A stretch of 64,000 bases of DNA from CAYSYM01 sp964435115 (GTDB lineage: Bacteria > Chloroflexota > UBA6077 > CF-72): the NCBI GenBank assembly GCA_964435115.1, contig CAYSYM010000007.1:28223-92222 (forward strand), read 5' to 3'. A program made the translations under genes and the position numbers. Positions 17,064-26,354 of the stretch are shown here, piece after piece. A model generated the notes under the pieces. It had not been told where the DNA came from, made no database searches, and was given only the letters and a program-made list of their open reading frames with translations. Numbering within the stretch: position 1 is the first letter of the stretch; each line of letters opens with the position of its first letter.

Positions 17064-18431
17064 CTACGCCGTTGCGGGCGCGGGCTCGACGACCGGTGCG
17101 GGCTGCGTGCGCAGGGTCCGTACGGGCGAGAAGAGCACCCACCCCGCGGCCGCCGCCATGCCGAGCGCGCTCAGGAGGAGCGTGGTCTGGAGCCCGATGC
17201 GCTCGCCCAGCGCCCCGCCGAGCAATGCCCCGATGGGCATGGTGCCCCAGACGACGAAGCGCATCGAGGCGTTCATGCGCCCCTGCAGACGATCGGGGGT
17301 GATCGTCTGGCGCAGGCTGACCTGGTTGACGTTGTAGATGGGCACGCCCAGGCCAAAGAGGAGCTGGGCGCCGACCAGCAGGGGCACGGCGAGCCCGGGC
17401 AGCTCGCCGGCGAGCGGGACGAGGAGACCGCCCAGCCCGGCGATCGCCGAGGAGCCGACGATGGTGGCGCCCAGGCCGAAGCGCTTCGCCGTCGGGCCGG
17501 CCAGCAGCGCGCCCAGCAGGAAGCCGACGCTGCCGACGGCGAAGATGGCTCCCAGCAGGCCTGGCTCGATGCCGAGCTCGCGGCTGGCGTAGAGGACGAG
17601 GACGGCGAACCCGGCGCTGCCAAAGAGGTTGGCGGTGGCCGTGCAGGCGGCGATCGGGCGCAGGAGCCGATTCCCCAGCACCACCTGGAGGCCCTCGCCG
17701 ATCTCGGCCCAGACGCCCCGGCGCTGGCCGATGGGCGCGGGCGCCGGCTCGGGCTGGCGGATGGCGAGCAGGAACGCGCCCGAGGCGAAGAAGGAGAGGG
17801 CGTCGACCAGTACGGCGAGCGGCGCGGTGGCGAGCTGGACCAGCGCGCCCGCCAGGCCCGGCCCGCCGATGGCCGCCGCCGAGCTGCTCACCTCCAGCTT
17901 GCTGTTCCCCTCCACCAGGTGCTCGCGGCTGACCAGCGCCGGGAGATAGGACTGGTAGGCCACGTCGAAGAAGACCGTCAGGACCCCGACGAGGAACCCC
18001 ACCAGGTAGAGCTGCTCGATGCGCAGCAGGCCGGCCGCGGCTGTTGCGGGGATGGTGAGCAGGAGCAGCCCGCGTCCGATGTCGCCGGCGATGAGCACGG
18101 GCCGCCGGCGGACGCGGTCCACCCACACGCCGGCGAGCAGACCGATGAGCAGGAACGGGGCGGTCTCGGCGGCGGCTAAGATACCCATCTCCGACGGCGT
18201 GGCCTGGAGCACCAGGACGGCGGTGAGGGGGATGGCGAGCTGGCTCACCTGGGAGCCGAAGCGCGAGACGGTCTGGCCCACCCACAGCTTGAGGAACGCC
18301 GGGTGGCGCCAGAGCCCGGTGAAGCGCACGAGGAGCCATTGTGGCCCGACGGGGGTCCCAACCACCAGGTACGAGGAGTCGACCTCGATGGTGGACGGTG
18401 GCGAGCCAGCGAGAAGGCTCCCCGCGCGCAT
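17064..18431 (-). CDS. MFS transporter, EntS-like (MFS_3) family
   Basis: 455 residues, ATG 18431. About twelve hydrophobic segments. The opening FLKLWVGQTVSRFGSQVSQLAIPLT and the first cytoplasmic loop GVWVDRVRRRPVLIAGDIGR are characteristic of MFS_3 drug/siderophore exporters. The second half carries VNQVSLRQTITPDRLQGRMN, also a family hallmark. Probably a proton-coupled exporter in the cytoplasmic membrane, substrate unknown. The N-terminal 35 residues before the first helix are unusually long, and the real start may be internal. Confidence 0.85.
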   Translation of the reverse strand: MRAGSLLAGSPPSTIEVDSSYLVVGTPVGPQWLLVRFTGLWRHPAFLKLWVGQTVSRFGSQVSQLAIPLTAVLVLQATPSEMGILAAAETAPFLLIGLLAGVWVDRVRRRPVLIAGDIGRGLLLLTIPATAAAGLLRIEQLYLVGFLVGVLTVFFDVAYQSYLPALVSREHLVEGNSKLEVSSSAAAIGGPGLAGALVQLATAPLAVLVDALSFFASGAFLLAIRQPEPAPAPIGQRRGVWAEIGEGLQVVLGNRLLRPIAACTATANLFGSAGFAVLVLYASRELGIEPGLLGAIFAVGSVGFLLGALLAGPTAKRFGLGATIVGSSAIAGLGGLLVPLAGELPGLAVPLLVGAQLLFGLGVPIYNVNQVSLRQTITPDRLQGRMNASMRFVVWGTMPIGALLGGALGERIGLQTTLLLSALGMAAAAGWVLFSPVRTLRTQPAPVVEPAPATA

Positions 18432-18442
18432 CTGTGATCAGA

Positions 18443-18461
18443 AACCCAACACCCAACACCC
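18443..18461 (+). repeat. Copy of dispersed CCCAACACCC-type repeat
   Basis: AACCCAACACCCAACACCC lies between the divergent MFS and MazG-like starts. The same short word recurs at 34054-34072, 36186-36299 and 54261-54293, and inverted at 45363-45381. Confidence 0.6.
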
Positions 18462-18482
18462 GATGGAGGGAGGCGTGCAGCG

Positions 18483-18869
18483 ATGGACGACAGCCAGGCG
18501 ATGGTGCGGGAGTTCCACCTGGCGTGCGGGCTCGGGGCGCCGGCGCGGACGACGCTCGACCAGTTCCCGGGCGCGCTGCGGGTGCGGCTGGTCGAGGAGG
18601 AGGCGGCCGAGTTCGCCCGGGCGGTCGAGGCTGGCGATCTGGTGGCGATGGTCGACGCGTTGTGCGACCTGCTGTACGTAACGTACGGCGCCGCGGTGGC
18701 GCTGGGGGTGGATCTGGAGCCGCACTTCGCCGAGGTGCACCGCAGCAACATGGCCAAGCGTGGTGGCCCGGTGCGCGGGGACGGCAAGCAACTCAAGCCG
18801 GGCGGCTGGCAGCCACCGCGCCTGGCCGCCATCCTGGCCGAGCAGATGGGCGACAGCGGCGACGCCTGA
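18483..18869 (+). CDS. MazG/phosphoribosyl-ATP pyrophosphatase-like protein
   Basis: 128 residues, ATG 18483 with GGAGGGAGG 10-15 nt upstream. All-alpha NTP-pyrophosphatase pattern: RLVEEEAAEFARAV supplies the ExxE metal ligands and DALCDLLYVTYGAA the second acidic helix. The tail HRSNMAKRGGPVRGDGK is typical of this subgroup. Likely hydrolyses a nucleoside triphosphate or PR-ATP-like substrate for pool cleaning; the exact substrate cannot be read. Not next to his genes, so a histidine pathway role is unlikely. Confidence 0.8.
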   Translation: MDDSQAMVREFHLACGLGAPARTTLDQFPGALRVRLVEEEAAEFARAVEAGDLVAMVDALCDLLYVTYGAAVALGVDLEPHFAEVHRSNMAKRGGPVRGDGKQLKPGGWQPPRLAAILAEQMGDSGDA

Positions 18870-19095
18870 GCTCCCGGAGCGGAGGCCGGCGCGGGCTCAG
18901 GCCGAAGACCCCACAGACATGAAGCGGCGGTGCGCTCGCCGCGCACGGGACGGCGCCGGTGATAAGTGGCAGCGCAGTGGAGAGGCAGTTGAGGAGGGGT
19001 GGAGAAATCGCCCGGGCTGTGGTAGGCCAGCCAGCTCGGTGGTAGACTGGGTGCGCGAACGCAGGGGAGTTGCGCCACGCGAACAAGGGGGTGCC

Positions 19096-20421
19096 ATGTC
19101 ATCGCCACGTCGTCTCATCGCCGGTGCGCTCGCCGCTGCCGCGCTCGCCATCCTGGGCGCTGCGCCCGCGGCCGCCCAGCCCTTCCCCATCGCCCCGTTC
19201 GTGGGCCCCACCAGCAGCTACATCGTCGTGCTGCGGGACGATGCCGACCCTCCGGCCGTGGCGCAGCAGCACGCCAGCCGGTTCGGCCTGAGCCTGGACT
19301 TCGTCTACACCGCCGCTCTGAAGGGCTACGCGGCGCGCATTCCGGCGGCGCTGCTCCCGCTCGTCAGGGCCGACCCGCGAGTGGCCTTCGTCAGCGACGA
19401 CCGCCCCGTCCAGGCCTTCGGGAGCGTGCCCTTGAGCGCCGGCGACGCCGCGCCGACGGGCGTGCAGCGGATTGAGGCGGCGACGACCACGACCACGCAC
19501 CAGGCGAGCACCGCGAACGTCGCCGTGATCGACACCGGCATCGCGCTCTCCCACCCGGACCTGAACGCCGTTAGCGGGAAGAACTGTGTGCGCCCCTGGC
19601 GCAACGCGAACGACGACAACGGCCACGGGACGCACGTGGCAGGCACCATTGGCGCAAAGAACAACGGCTCGGGCGTGGTGGGCGTGGCGCCCGGCACCCG
19701 GCTGTACGCGGTCAAGGTGTTGAACGCCCAGGGGAGCGGTACCTGGTCGCAGGTCATCTGTGGGATCGACTGGGTCACGCAGAACGCGGCCAGCCTGAAC
19801 ATCAAGGTGGCCAACATGAGCCTGGGCGGCTCCGGCTCGAACGACAACAACTGTGGCAACACGAACAGTGACGCCCTGCACAAGGCCGTCTGCCGATCGA
19901 CGGCCGCCGGCGTGACGTACGTGGTGGCGGCTGGCAACTCCGGTGCCGACCTCGCGCGCTTCGTCCCTGCCGCCTACCCGGAGACGCTCGCCGTCACCGC
20001 GATCTCCGACAGCGACGGCAAGCCCGGCGGCACTGGGGGCGCCCCCACCTGCCGCAGCGGCGAGCAGGACGACCGGTACGCCACCTTCTCCAACTATGCC
20101 ACCGCGCCCGGCGACGTGGGCCACACCGTCGCCGGGCCCGGCGTCTGCATCCAGTCCACCTGGCTGAACGGTACGTACAACACGATCTCGGGCACCAGCA
20201 TGGCCGCGCCGCACCTGGCCGGCAGCGTCGCGCTGTGCCTCGGGAGCGGCGGGGCGACTGGCCCGTGCGCCGGCCTCGCGCCCGCGCAGATCGTCCAGAA
20301 GATCCGCTCCGACGCCGAGGCGCGCTCCACCACCATCCCCGGCTACGGCTTCGTGGGCGACCCCAACCAGCCGGTCTCGGGCCGGTATTACGGCTACCTG
20401 GCCTGGGACGGCGGGTACTAG
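19096..20421 (+). CDS. Secreted subtilisin-family (S8) serine protease
   Basis: 441 residues, ATG 19096 after a GGGGG ribosome site; a TAGACT box is at 19043-19048. A Sec signal peptide (about residues 1-31, ending AAPAAAQ) precedes an I9 propeptide (SYIVVLRDDADPP). The catalytic triad is visible: Asp in VAVIDTGIALSHPDL, His in NGHGTHVAGTIG, Ser in SGTSMAAPHLAG, with the oxyanion Asn in VVAAGNSGAD. Several Cys (for example CVRPW, NNCGN, AVCRS) may form disulfides in the exported enzyme. Close to proteinase K-like subtilases. Stand-alone gene. Confidence 0.93.
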   Translation: MSSPRRLIAGALAAAALAILGAAPAAAQPFPIAPFVGPTSSYIVVLRDDADPPAVAQQHASRFGLSLDFVYTAALKGYAARIPAALLPLVRADPRVAFVSDDRPVQAFGSVPLSAGDAAPTGVQRIEAATTTTTHQASTANVAVIDTGIALSHPDLNAVSGKNCVRPWRNANDDNGHGTHVAGTIGAKNNGSGVVGVAPGTRLYAVKVLNAQGSGTWSQVICGIDWVTQNAASLNIKVANMSLGGSGSNDNNCGNTNSDALHKAVCRSTAAGVTYVVAAGNSGADLARFVPAAYPETLAVTAISDSDGKPGGTGGAPTCRSGEQDDRYATFSNYATAPGDVGHTVAGPGVCIQSTWLNGTYNTISGTSMAAPHLAGSVALCLGSGGATGPCAGLAPAQIVQKIRSDAEARSTTIPGYGFVGDPNQPVSGRYYGYLAWDGGY

Positions 20422-20565
20422 CGGCGGACCGACCGTCGGCTCCCCCCAGCAGGCGGCGGCACTCGGCCGCTCGCCGGGCCTGAGGCATCCTCGGGTCCGG
20501 ATCTTGCGGGCTGGGGCAGCCGCACGCGGGCGCGGCCTGCCCGTATCCTGGAGCCGGAGGGTCCG

Positions 20566-22758
20566 GTGACTGACGCCGCCATCCCACGTCCCGCCTGGCC
20601 CGGCGCGCTCGTGCGCCGCCCCGAGCTGCAGCTCTTCCTGACCAGCTTCCTCGCCCTGTACGCCGAGCTGCTGGCCATCCGCTGGATGCCGGCGCACGTC
20701 CGCTTCCTCTCCTACTTCACCAACTTCATCCTGCTGGCATCGTTCTTGGGCCTCGGCGTGGGGATCCTCTCGGCCCGCCGCCGCCTCCCGCTCGGCCCGC
20801 GCGCCTTCGCCTGGCTGCTGCTGGGCATCGCGATCCTGGTGGCGGCCAGCAAGTTCGAGCTGAAGATCGGCTCGGCGGGCGTCCTGTACTACGGCGCGGG
20901 CGAAGGCGGCACGGCTCCCCCGGAGAACGCGCTCGTCCTCCCGGCGGCCTTCTTGCTGGTCTCGCTGCTGTTCGTGAGCGTGGGCCGGCCGCTGGGACGC
21001 CTGCTGCGCGACGTCACCCCACCGCTACGCGCCTACGGCTTCGACATCGCCGGCAGCCTGGCCGGCATCGCGGCGTTCTTCCTCCTCTCGCTCACCGAGC
21101 AGCCGCCGGCCGTCTGGTTCGGCGGCCTGCTCGCGATCCTGCTCCTGCTAGCCGGGCCGGGCTGGCGCGACCGCTGGATGGTCGTAGGCCCGGTGCTGGT
21201 GGCGCTCGCCATCGCGGGGTCGATCGGCGCCCGGTTCTGGTGGTCGCCCTACTACAAGATCGGACTGGAGCCCTCCGAGGAGGATGCCCGCGGCTGGGTG
21301 GTCAACGTGAACGAGAGCGGCTACCAGACGATGCTGCCCTCGGACAAGAAGGAGCCGTTCTACCGGGTGCCCTACGAGCTGTTCGGGCAGAACGCGTTCC
21401 AGCGCGCCCTGATCATCGGTGCCGGCACCGGCTCGGACACGGCGATCGCCCTGCGGAACGGCGTGGGACGGGTGGACGCGGTGGAGATCGACCCGGTCAT
21501 CGCCCGTCTCGGCCGCACCTTTCACCCCGAGCAGCCGTACTCCGATCCGCGGGTGGCCGTGGTCACCGATGACGGCCGCGCCTTCCTGCGCAAGTCGAGC
21601 GACGCGTACGACCTGATCATCTTCGCGCTCCCGGATTCCCTCACGCTCACCTCCCAGTTCGCCAGCCTCCGGCTGGAGAGCTTCCTGTTCACCGAGGAGG
21701 CGTTCCGCGAGGCGCGCGACCGCCTGACGAGCGACGGGGTCCTGGTGCTCTACAACTACTACCGGGAGACGTGGCTGCTACGGAAGCTCGCGGGCATGAC
21801 CGAGAGCGCGTTTGGCCAGGCGCCCTACGTCATCAGCTACGGCGGCTGGGGACGCGCCGGGGTGGTGGTCAACGGGCAGCGCCTGCAGGCGCTGCTCCAG
21901 CGCGAGCCCGAGCTGGCCCGCCCGTACGCCGAGGTGCGCCCCGCGACCCCGCAGCTCGACGAGGATCCCAACGCCATCCTGCTGCCGGTGGTTGGCGCCG
22001 GCGTGCTCGGCCGCGCCAGCGCCGCAGGCGACGTGGAGGCCCGGCCGCCGACGCCGGCGACCGACGATTGGCCGCTCATGTACCTGCGCGACCGCGGGCT
22101 GCCCCTGGTCTACCTGGCCGGCCTGGCTATGGTGGCAGCTATCGCCCTCGGCCTCGTGTTCGGCCTGGCCCCGCCGGACGCGCGCCGCGGGTTCAACCCG
22201 CACATGTTCTTCCTCGGCGCGGCGTTCATGCTGCTGGAGACGCGCAGCCTGGTGACCTTCGCGCTGCTGTTCGGCTCCACCTGGCTGGTCAACTCGCTCG
22301 TCTTCTTCGCCATCCTGAGCAGCGTCATGCTGGCCGTCTTCCTGAGCGGCCGGTTCGCCATTCGCCCCACCCCCGTCCTCTACGGCCTGCTGGTGGGTGC
22401 CCTGCTACTCGCCTACGTGATGCCGCCCGACGCGCTGCTCGCCATCCCCTCCCTCGCCCTGCGCTACACGCTCGCCAGCCTGGTGGCCTTTCTGCCGGTG
22501 CTGCTGGCAAACCTTGTCTTCGCGGGATCGTTCAAGCTCACCGGCCGGGCGGCGGACATCGCCTTCGCCTCAAACCTGCTGGGCGCCATGGTTGGCGGCA
22601 TGCTCGAGTACACCTCGCTCCTGCTCGGCTACCGCAACCTGCTGCTGATCGTGATCGCCTTCTACCTCGCCTCGGCGCTGCTACTGCGCCAGGCGCGCCG
22701 AGCAGCCGTGCGCGCCCGCGTGCCCGCGCTCTCCTCGGAGGTCGGCAGCGAGACGTAG
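20566..22758 (+). CDS. Membrane-embedded spermidine-synthase-like protein
   Basis: 730 residues, GTG 20566 after GGAGCCGGAGGG. Six or more helices in the N-terminal third, a soluble Rossmann domain (about residues 270-420) with IIGAGTGSDTAIAL and VDAVEIDPVIARLG (SAM/dcSAM-binding), and further helices at the C-terminus. The acidic catalytic site of true spermidine synthases is seen only in part (FALPDS), so aminopropyl transfer is not assured. Such large multi-spanning spermidine-synthase homologues are widespread and uncharacterised. Cytoplasmic membrane. Confidence 0.8.
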   Translation: MTDAAIPRPAWPGALVRRPELQLFLTSFLALYAELLAIRWMPAHVRFLSYFTNFILLASFLGLGVGILSARRRLPLGPRAFAWLLLGIAILVAASKFELKIGSAGVLYYGAGEGGTAPPENALVLPAAFLLVSLLFVSVGRPLGRLLRDVTPPLRAYGFDIAGSLAGIAAFFLLSLTEQPPAVWFGGLLAILLLLAGPGWRDRWMVVGPVLVALAIAGSIGARFWWSPYYKIGLEPSEEDARGWVVNVNESGYQTMLPSDKKEPFYRVPYELFGQNAFQRALIIGAGTGSDTAIALRNGVGRVDAVEIDPVIARLGRTFHPEQPYSDPRVAVVTDDGRAFLRKSSDAYDLIIFALPDSLTLTSQFASLRLESFLFTEEAFREARDRLTSDGVLVLYNYYRETWLLRKLAGMTESAFGQAPYVISYGGWGRAGVVVNGQRLQALLQREPELARPYAEVRPATPQLDEDPNAILLPVVGAGVLGRASAAGDVEARPPTPATDDWPLMYLRDRGLPLVYLAGLAMVAAIALGLVFGLAPPDARRGFNPHMFFLGAAFMLLETRSLVTFALLFGSTWLVNSLVFFAILSSVMLAVFLSGRFAIRPTPVLYGLLVGALLLAYVMPPDALLAIPSLALRYTLASLVAFLPVLLANLVFAGSFKLTGRAADIAFASNLLGAMVGGMLEYTSLLLGYRNLLLIVIAFYLASALLLRQARRAAVRARVPALSSEVGSET

Positions 22759-22767
22759 GCTGAGCCG

Positions 22768-22773
22768 TACAAT
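22768..22773 (+). promoter_or_regulatory. -10 box TACAAT, 12 nt before the Memo-gene ATG
   Basis: TACAAT is followed by only 12 nt and then ATG 22786, with no Shine-Dalgarno between. Part of the leaderless-start pattern described in the findings. Confidence 0.5.
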
Positions 22774-22785
22774 CCGCCGGCTGGC

Positions 22786-24057
22786 ATGTCGACGTCGGAA
22801 CCCGTCACGTTTCCGCTGGAGGAGCGGCCGCGGCTGAGGTCGGTGGAGGCGTTCCCGTTCGAGGACGGCGGACAGCGCTACGTCATGCTCCGCGATCCGA
22901 CCGATCCCGACGTCTCGCCCGTGGTCGTGTCGGACGGCGCGCTCCACCTGCTGGCCCTGCTCGACGGCGAACGCACCCTGGAGGGGCTTCACGCGGCGCT
23001 CCAGCTCCGCGGCGCGGCCGTGACCCCGGGCGAGATCCAGGCGTTCCTCGAGCAGCTCGACGAAGCGGGGCTCCTGGAGGGGCCGCGGGCACGCCATCAC
23101 CGGGAGCGGAAGACGGAGCGCTTTCGTGCGAGCCCGCTGCGGCCGGCGGTGCACGCCGGGGGCGCGTACCCGGACGACCTGGCGGAGCTGCCGCGGTTCC
23201 TGGCGGCGGGCTACCTCCACCCGGACGGCCCCGGCACGCTGCCCGGCCCGCGCGCTCGCACGGCCGCGGTGCTGCACGCCGTCGTCGCGCCGCACGTCGA
23301 CCTGCACCGAGGTGCGCCGACCTATAGCTGGGCCTACAAGGCGCTGGCCGAGGCGCAGCCGGCCGACCTGTACGTGGTGCTGGGCACCTCGCACGCGCCG
23401 GTCGAAGGCGCCTTCGCCGCCACGCGCAAGGCGTACGACACACCGCTGGGCCCTGCTCCCTCCGACCCGGCCTTCCTCGACCGCCTCCAGCGGCTGTGGG
23501 GTCGCGACCTGTTCGCCGGTGAGCTCGCCCACGCAGCCGAACACGCCATCGAGTTCCAGGCGGTGTACCTGCGCTCGCTGGGCCTGGCCGGGGAAGGCGC
23601 GGCGCCGATGGCGCCGATCCTGTGCGACTCCCTGCACAGCCTGGTGCTTCCACCCTATTCCCCCCGCGACGTGGCGGTGGTGAGCGACTTCGTGGACGCC
23701 CTCCGGCAGGCGATGGCGGAGGACGGGCGGCGCATCACGCTCGTCGCCGCCGTCGACCTCGCCCACGTGGGGCCGCGCTTCGGCGACCGCGCCCGGCTGG
23801 ACGACGCCTGGCTCGCGCGCGTGGAGCGCGACGACCGGGAGATGCTGGACCTGGTGGCCCGGGGGGATGCCGAGGGGTACTTCGGCCAGGTCATGCGCGA
23901 CCGCGACGCGCGGCGGATCTGCGGCCTCACGCCGCTCTACCTCCTGACTGCGCTCGTCGGCGCCGAGCGGCGACGCGGCGAGGTGGTGCGCTACACCCAG
24001 TGGGTCGCCACCGACGGCGCCGCCAGCGTGACATTCGCCAGCGTGCTGTTCCGCTGA
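22786..24057 (+). CDS. Memo-family (AmmeMemoRadiSam B) protein with N-terminal PqqD/winged-helix-like domain
   Basis: 423 residues, ATG 22786. Residues about 30-110 form a small helical domain (VSDGALHLLALLDGERTLEGLH...FLEQLDEAGLLEG) resembling PqqD-type peptide-binding domains. From about residue 125 the Memo fold follows: VHAGGAYP, VVAPHVDLHRG, VVLGTSHAPVEGAF, AEHAIEFQAVYL, AAVDLAHVGPRFG. These carry the His/Asp/Cys-type metal pocket residues of the family, which resembles LigB dioxygenases. The usual partners AMMECR1 and radical SAM are absent nearby. Function unknown. Confidence 0.8.
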   Translation: MSTSEPVTFPLEERPRLRSVEAFPFEDGGQRYVMLRDPTDPDVSPVVVSDGALHLLALLDGERTLEGLHAALQLRGAAVTPGEIQAFLEQLDEAGLLEGPRARHHRERKTERFRASPLRPAVHAGGAYPDDLAELPRFLAAGYLHPDGPGTLPGPRARTAAVLHAVVAPHVDLHRGAPTYSWAYKALAEAQPADLYVVLGTSHAPVEGAFAATRKAYDTPLGPAPSDPAFLDRLQRLWGRDLFAGELAHAAEHAIEFQAVYLRSLGLAGEGAAPMAPILCDSLHSLVLPPYSPRDVAVVSDFVDALRQAMAEDGRRITLVAAVDLAHVGPRFGDRARLDDAWLARVERDDREMLDLVARGDAEGYFGQVMRDRDARRICGLTPLYLLTALVGAERRRGEVVRYTQWVATDGAASVTFASVLFR

Positions 24058-24073
24058 CCTTGGCAGTGTCGGG

Positions 24074-25149
24074 ATGCCCACCGCATCGTCCTCCGCGCCA
24101 TCCACGATCGAGGTCGAAGACCTGCACAAGGCGTACGAGGACGTCAAGGCACTGGATGGTGTCTCTTTCGCGGTGGCCAGCGGAGAGGTGTTCGGCCTAC
24201 TCGGCCACAATGGCGCCGGCAAGACGACGGCCATCCGCATCCTCTCCGGACAGGCACGGCCCAGCAGTGGCCGCGCGCAGATTGCGGGGCACGACGTGGT
24301 TGCCGAGCGGGGACAGATTCTTCCACTCATCAACCTCGTCTTCGAGGTACCCAACCTGTACGAGCGGCAAAGCGGGTATGAGAATCTGCGCCTCTTCGCC
24401 GACCTGTATGGAGCGCCCCACAGCCGCATCGACGAGCTACTCGGCCTCGTCGGACTCGCCGAGATCGCTGGGCGCAGCGTGAAGCACTACTCGACCGGCA
24501 TGAAGCAGCGGCTGCTCGTCGCACGGGCCCTGATGAACCGCCCAAGCGTGCTCTTCCTGGACGAGCCTACCCGGGGCCTGGACCCGGCGCCGCGCGCGAT
24601 CTGCGCGGACTCATCGTCCGCTTGAGCCGTGAGGGCACCACCGTCTTCCTGACGACCCACTACATGGAGGAGGCGGACGAGTTGTGCGATCGCGTGGCGT
24701 TCCTGTCGCAGGGGCGGATCGTCGCCAAGGCCCTGCTCGGGCTGACCTTCGTGGCGCTGGAGGTACCGGTGCTGCTGGGCCTGACGGGGCTGGTACCGGC
24801 CGACCCAACGTTGTTCGCGGGCGCCCTCCTGTTACTGAGCGCAGCCATGGTCGGGATGGGCCTGCTCCTCGGCGCGCTCGTCCGCACGGTCGGCCAGCTC
24901 AACCAGTGGGGGAGCCTGCTCCTGCTGGGCGTCCTCGTGCCGAGCGCGGCGCTGACCGCGGACGTGCCGCCCGCCGCCCAGCTTGCCATCTCACTCCTGC
25001 CGTCTGGCGCAGCGTTGCGACTGGCCATCAACGGCCTGGTTGGCGGCCCATTCTTCGCCGACGCCTGGCTTTCGGTCGGCGCACTGGCCGGCTGGGCCGC
25101 GCTCGCCTACGGCTTCCTGCTCCTCCGGCTGAGGCGCCGCGAGGCGTAG
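24074..25149 (+). pseudogene. ABC transporter remnant: ATPase fused to permease end, frameshifted
   Basis: Frame 1 (24074-24625) encodes an ATPase with Walker A GHNGAGKTT, signature YSTGMKQRLLVARALM and Walker B VLFLDEPTRGLDP, then goes out of frame near 24590. Losing one base there explains it, because frame 2 resumes ARDLRGLIVRLSREGTTVFL and the switch TTHYMEEADELCD. After FLSQGRIVA the sequence jumps straight to the C-terminal helices of an ABC-2 permease (from KALLGLTFVALEV to the end). The ATPase tail and permease front are therefore missing. Best read as an ATPase-permease pair collapsed by an internal deletion plus a frameshift. Confidence 0.75.
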
Positions 25150-25385
25150 GCGTCCATCGGCGACCCGAATCCGAGGATTCCCGATGGAATCGTTCAGCCG
25201 GTAGGTGACGATCTGCGAACGAATCCTTGGATCGAGGAAAGCTCCGACAGGTCGACCGGCCGAGCGTACGGCCCGGAAGGGATGGCGTAGCCCAGGATCG
25301 GGGCCGAATCGCGTGGGCCGAAATCTGGCAGGGATCAGCGCAGGTGCGGCCCACATGGTTCGCACACGCGAAGAAGGCAGCCGTC

Positions 25386-25391
25386 TATCCT
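25386..25391 (+). promoter_or_regulatory. -10 box TATCCT, 8 nt before a GTG start
   Basis: TATCCT then 8 nt then GTG 25400. It favours GTG 25400 over the in-frame ATG at 25406 as the start of the PIG-L gene. Confidence 0.45.
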
Positions 25392-25399
25392 GAGCGTGA

Positions 25400-26215
25400 G
25401 TGAGCATGCAGGATCCTTCGGTACCGGCGAGCCCGGCCAGTCCGCGGACCTACCTGATCGTCGCCGCGCACCCTGACGATGCCGACTTCGGAGTGGCCGG
25501 GACGGCGGCGGGGCTGGCCCGCGCCGGCCACCAGGTGCACTACTTGGTGTGCTCCAGCGGCGACGCCGGTAGCGAGGACGCGTCGCTGGACCCCCAGGCG
25601 CTGGCACGCCTACGCGAGCAGGAGCAGGACGCTGCCGCCCGCCTGCTCGGCCTGGCCGGAACCCACTACCTGCGGCTGCGGGATGGCGAGCTGGAGCCCT
25701 CCCTGGCCCTGCGCCGCGCGATCGTACGGGTGATTCGCCAGGTCCGCGCGGACGTGGTGCTCTGCCAGGACCCGCGCATGCTCGTCGACGACGACTCGCA
25801 CTACCTCAACCACCCGGACCACCGGGCGGCCGGCCAGGCGGCGGTCGACGCCGCGTTTCCCGGAGCCGGCAACCCGAGCGCCTACCGCGACCTCACCGCC
25901 GCCGGGTTTCCACCCCACAAGGTACGCGAGGTCTGGCTGTACTTCACCAACGCCGCGCACGCGAACCACTGGACGGACATCACCGACACGCTGGAGCTGA
26001 AGCTGAGGGCGCTGGCCTGCCACGCCAGCCAGATCGGCGACTGGGTGGCCAGCGGTGGCATGCGCCAGGAGATCACGCGCTGGGCCGAGGAGGAAGCCCG
26101 GCAGCACGGGCTGCCCTACCGCTACGCGGAGGGCTTCCAGCGCGTCGTCATCGTCTCCGACGAGCCGCCGCGTCCGCCCGAGGCCGAGGCGCTGGAGGCA
26201 CAGACGGAGGATTGA
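25400..26215 (+). CDS. PIG-L (LmbE-like) family deacetylase
   Basis: 271 residues from GTG 25400 (ATG 25406 is possible). Zinc-site motif AAHPDDADFG near residue 23 and HPDH (NHPDHRAAG) in mid-protein are diagnostic of PIG-L metalloenzymes, which remove acetyl groups from N-acetylglucosaminyl compounds (MshB, BshB and related). YLVCSSGDAGSED is also conserved. A second paralogue lies at 41698-42441, and an MshC-like ligase at 44211-45344. It may therefore act in a low-molecular-weight thiol pathway, but the family is broad. Confidence 0.87.
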   Translation: MSMQDPSVPASPASPRTYLIVAAHPDDADFGVAGTAAGLARAGHQVHYLVCSSGDAGSEDASLDPQALARLREQEQDAAARLLGLAGTHYLRLRDGELEPSLALRRAIVRVIRQVRADVVLCQDPRMLVDDDSHYLNHPDHRAAGQAAVDAAFPGAGNPSAYRDLTAAGFPPHKVREVWLYFTNAAHANHWTDITDTLELKLRALACHASQIGDWVASGGMRQEITRWAEEEARQHGLPYRYAEGFQRVVIVSDEPPRPPEAEALEAQTED

Positions 26216-26244
26216 GTAGACTCGACCCGAGCGATGGGTCCCGC

Positions 26245-26262
26245 TCGGGCTTCGTAGCCCGA
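26245..26262 (+). repeat. 7-bp hairpin between PIG-L and antiporter genes
   Basis: TCGGGCT pairs with AGCCCGA around the loop TCGT. A TAGACT box (26217-26222) and an ATG at 26234 opening a seven-codon frame precede it. The antiporter transcript would thus have a leader of about 130 nt. It could instead be a weak terminator; no T-run follows. Confidence 0.4.
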
Positions 26263-26354
26263 ACCGCCTGTACGGGCTGATGGCCCCTGGACACGACCAC
26301 ACGGGCGCGCCCAGGGGCGTCTTGGTGCCCTGGAGCGACGACGGGAGGTGCTCC

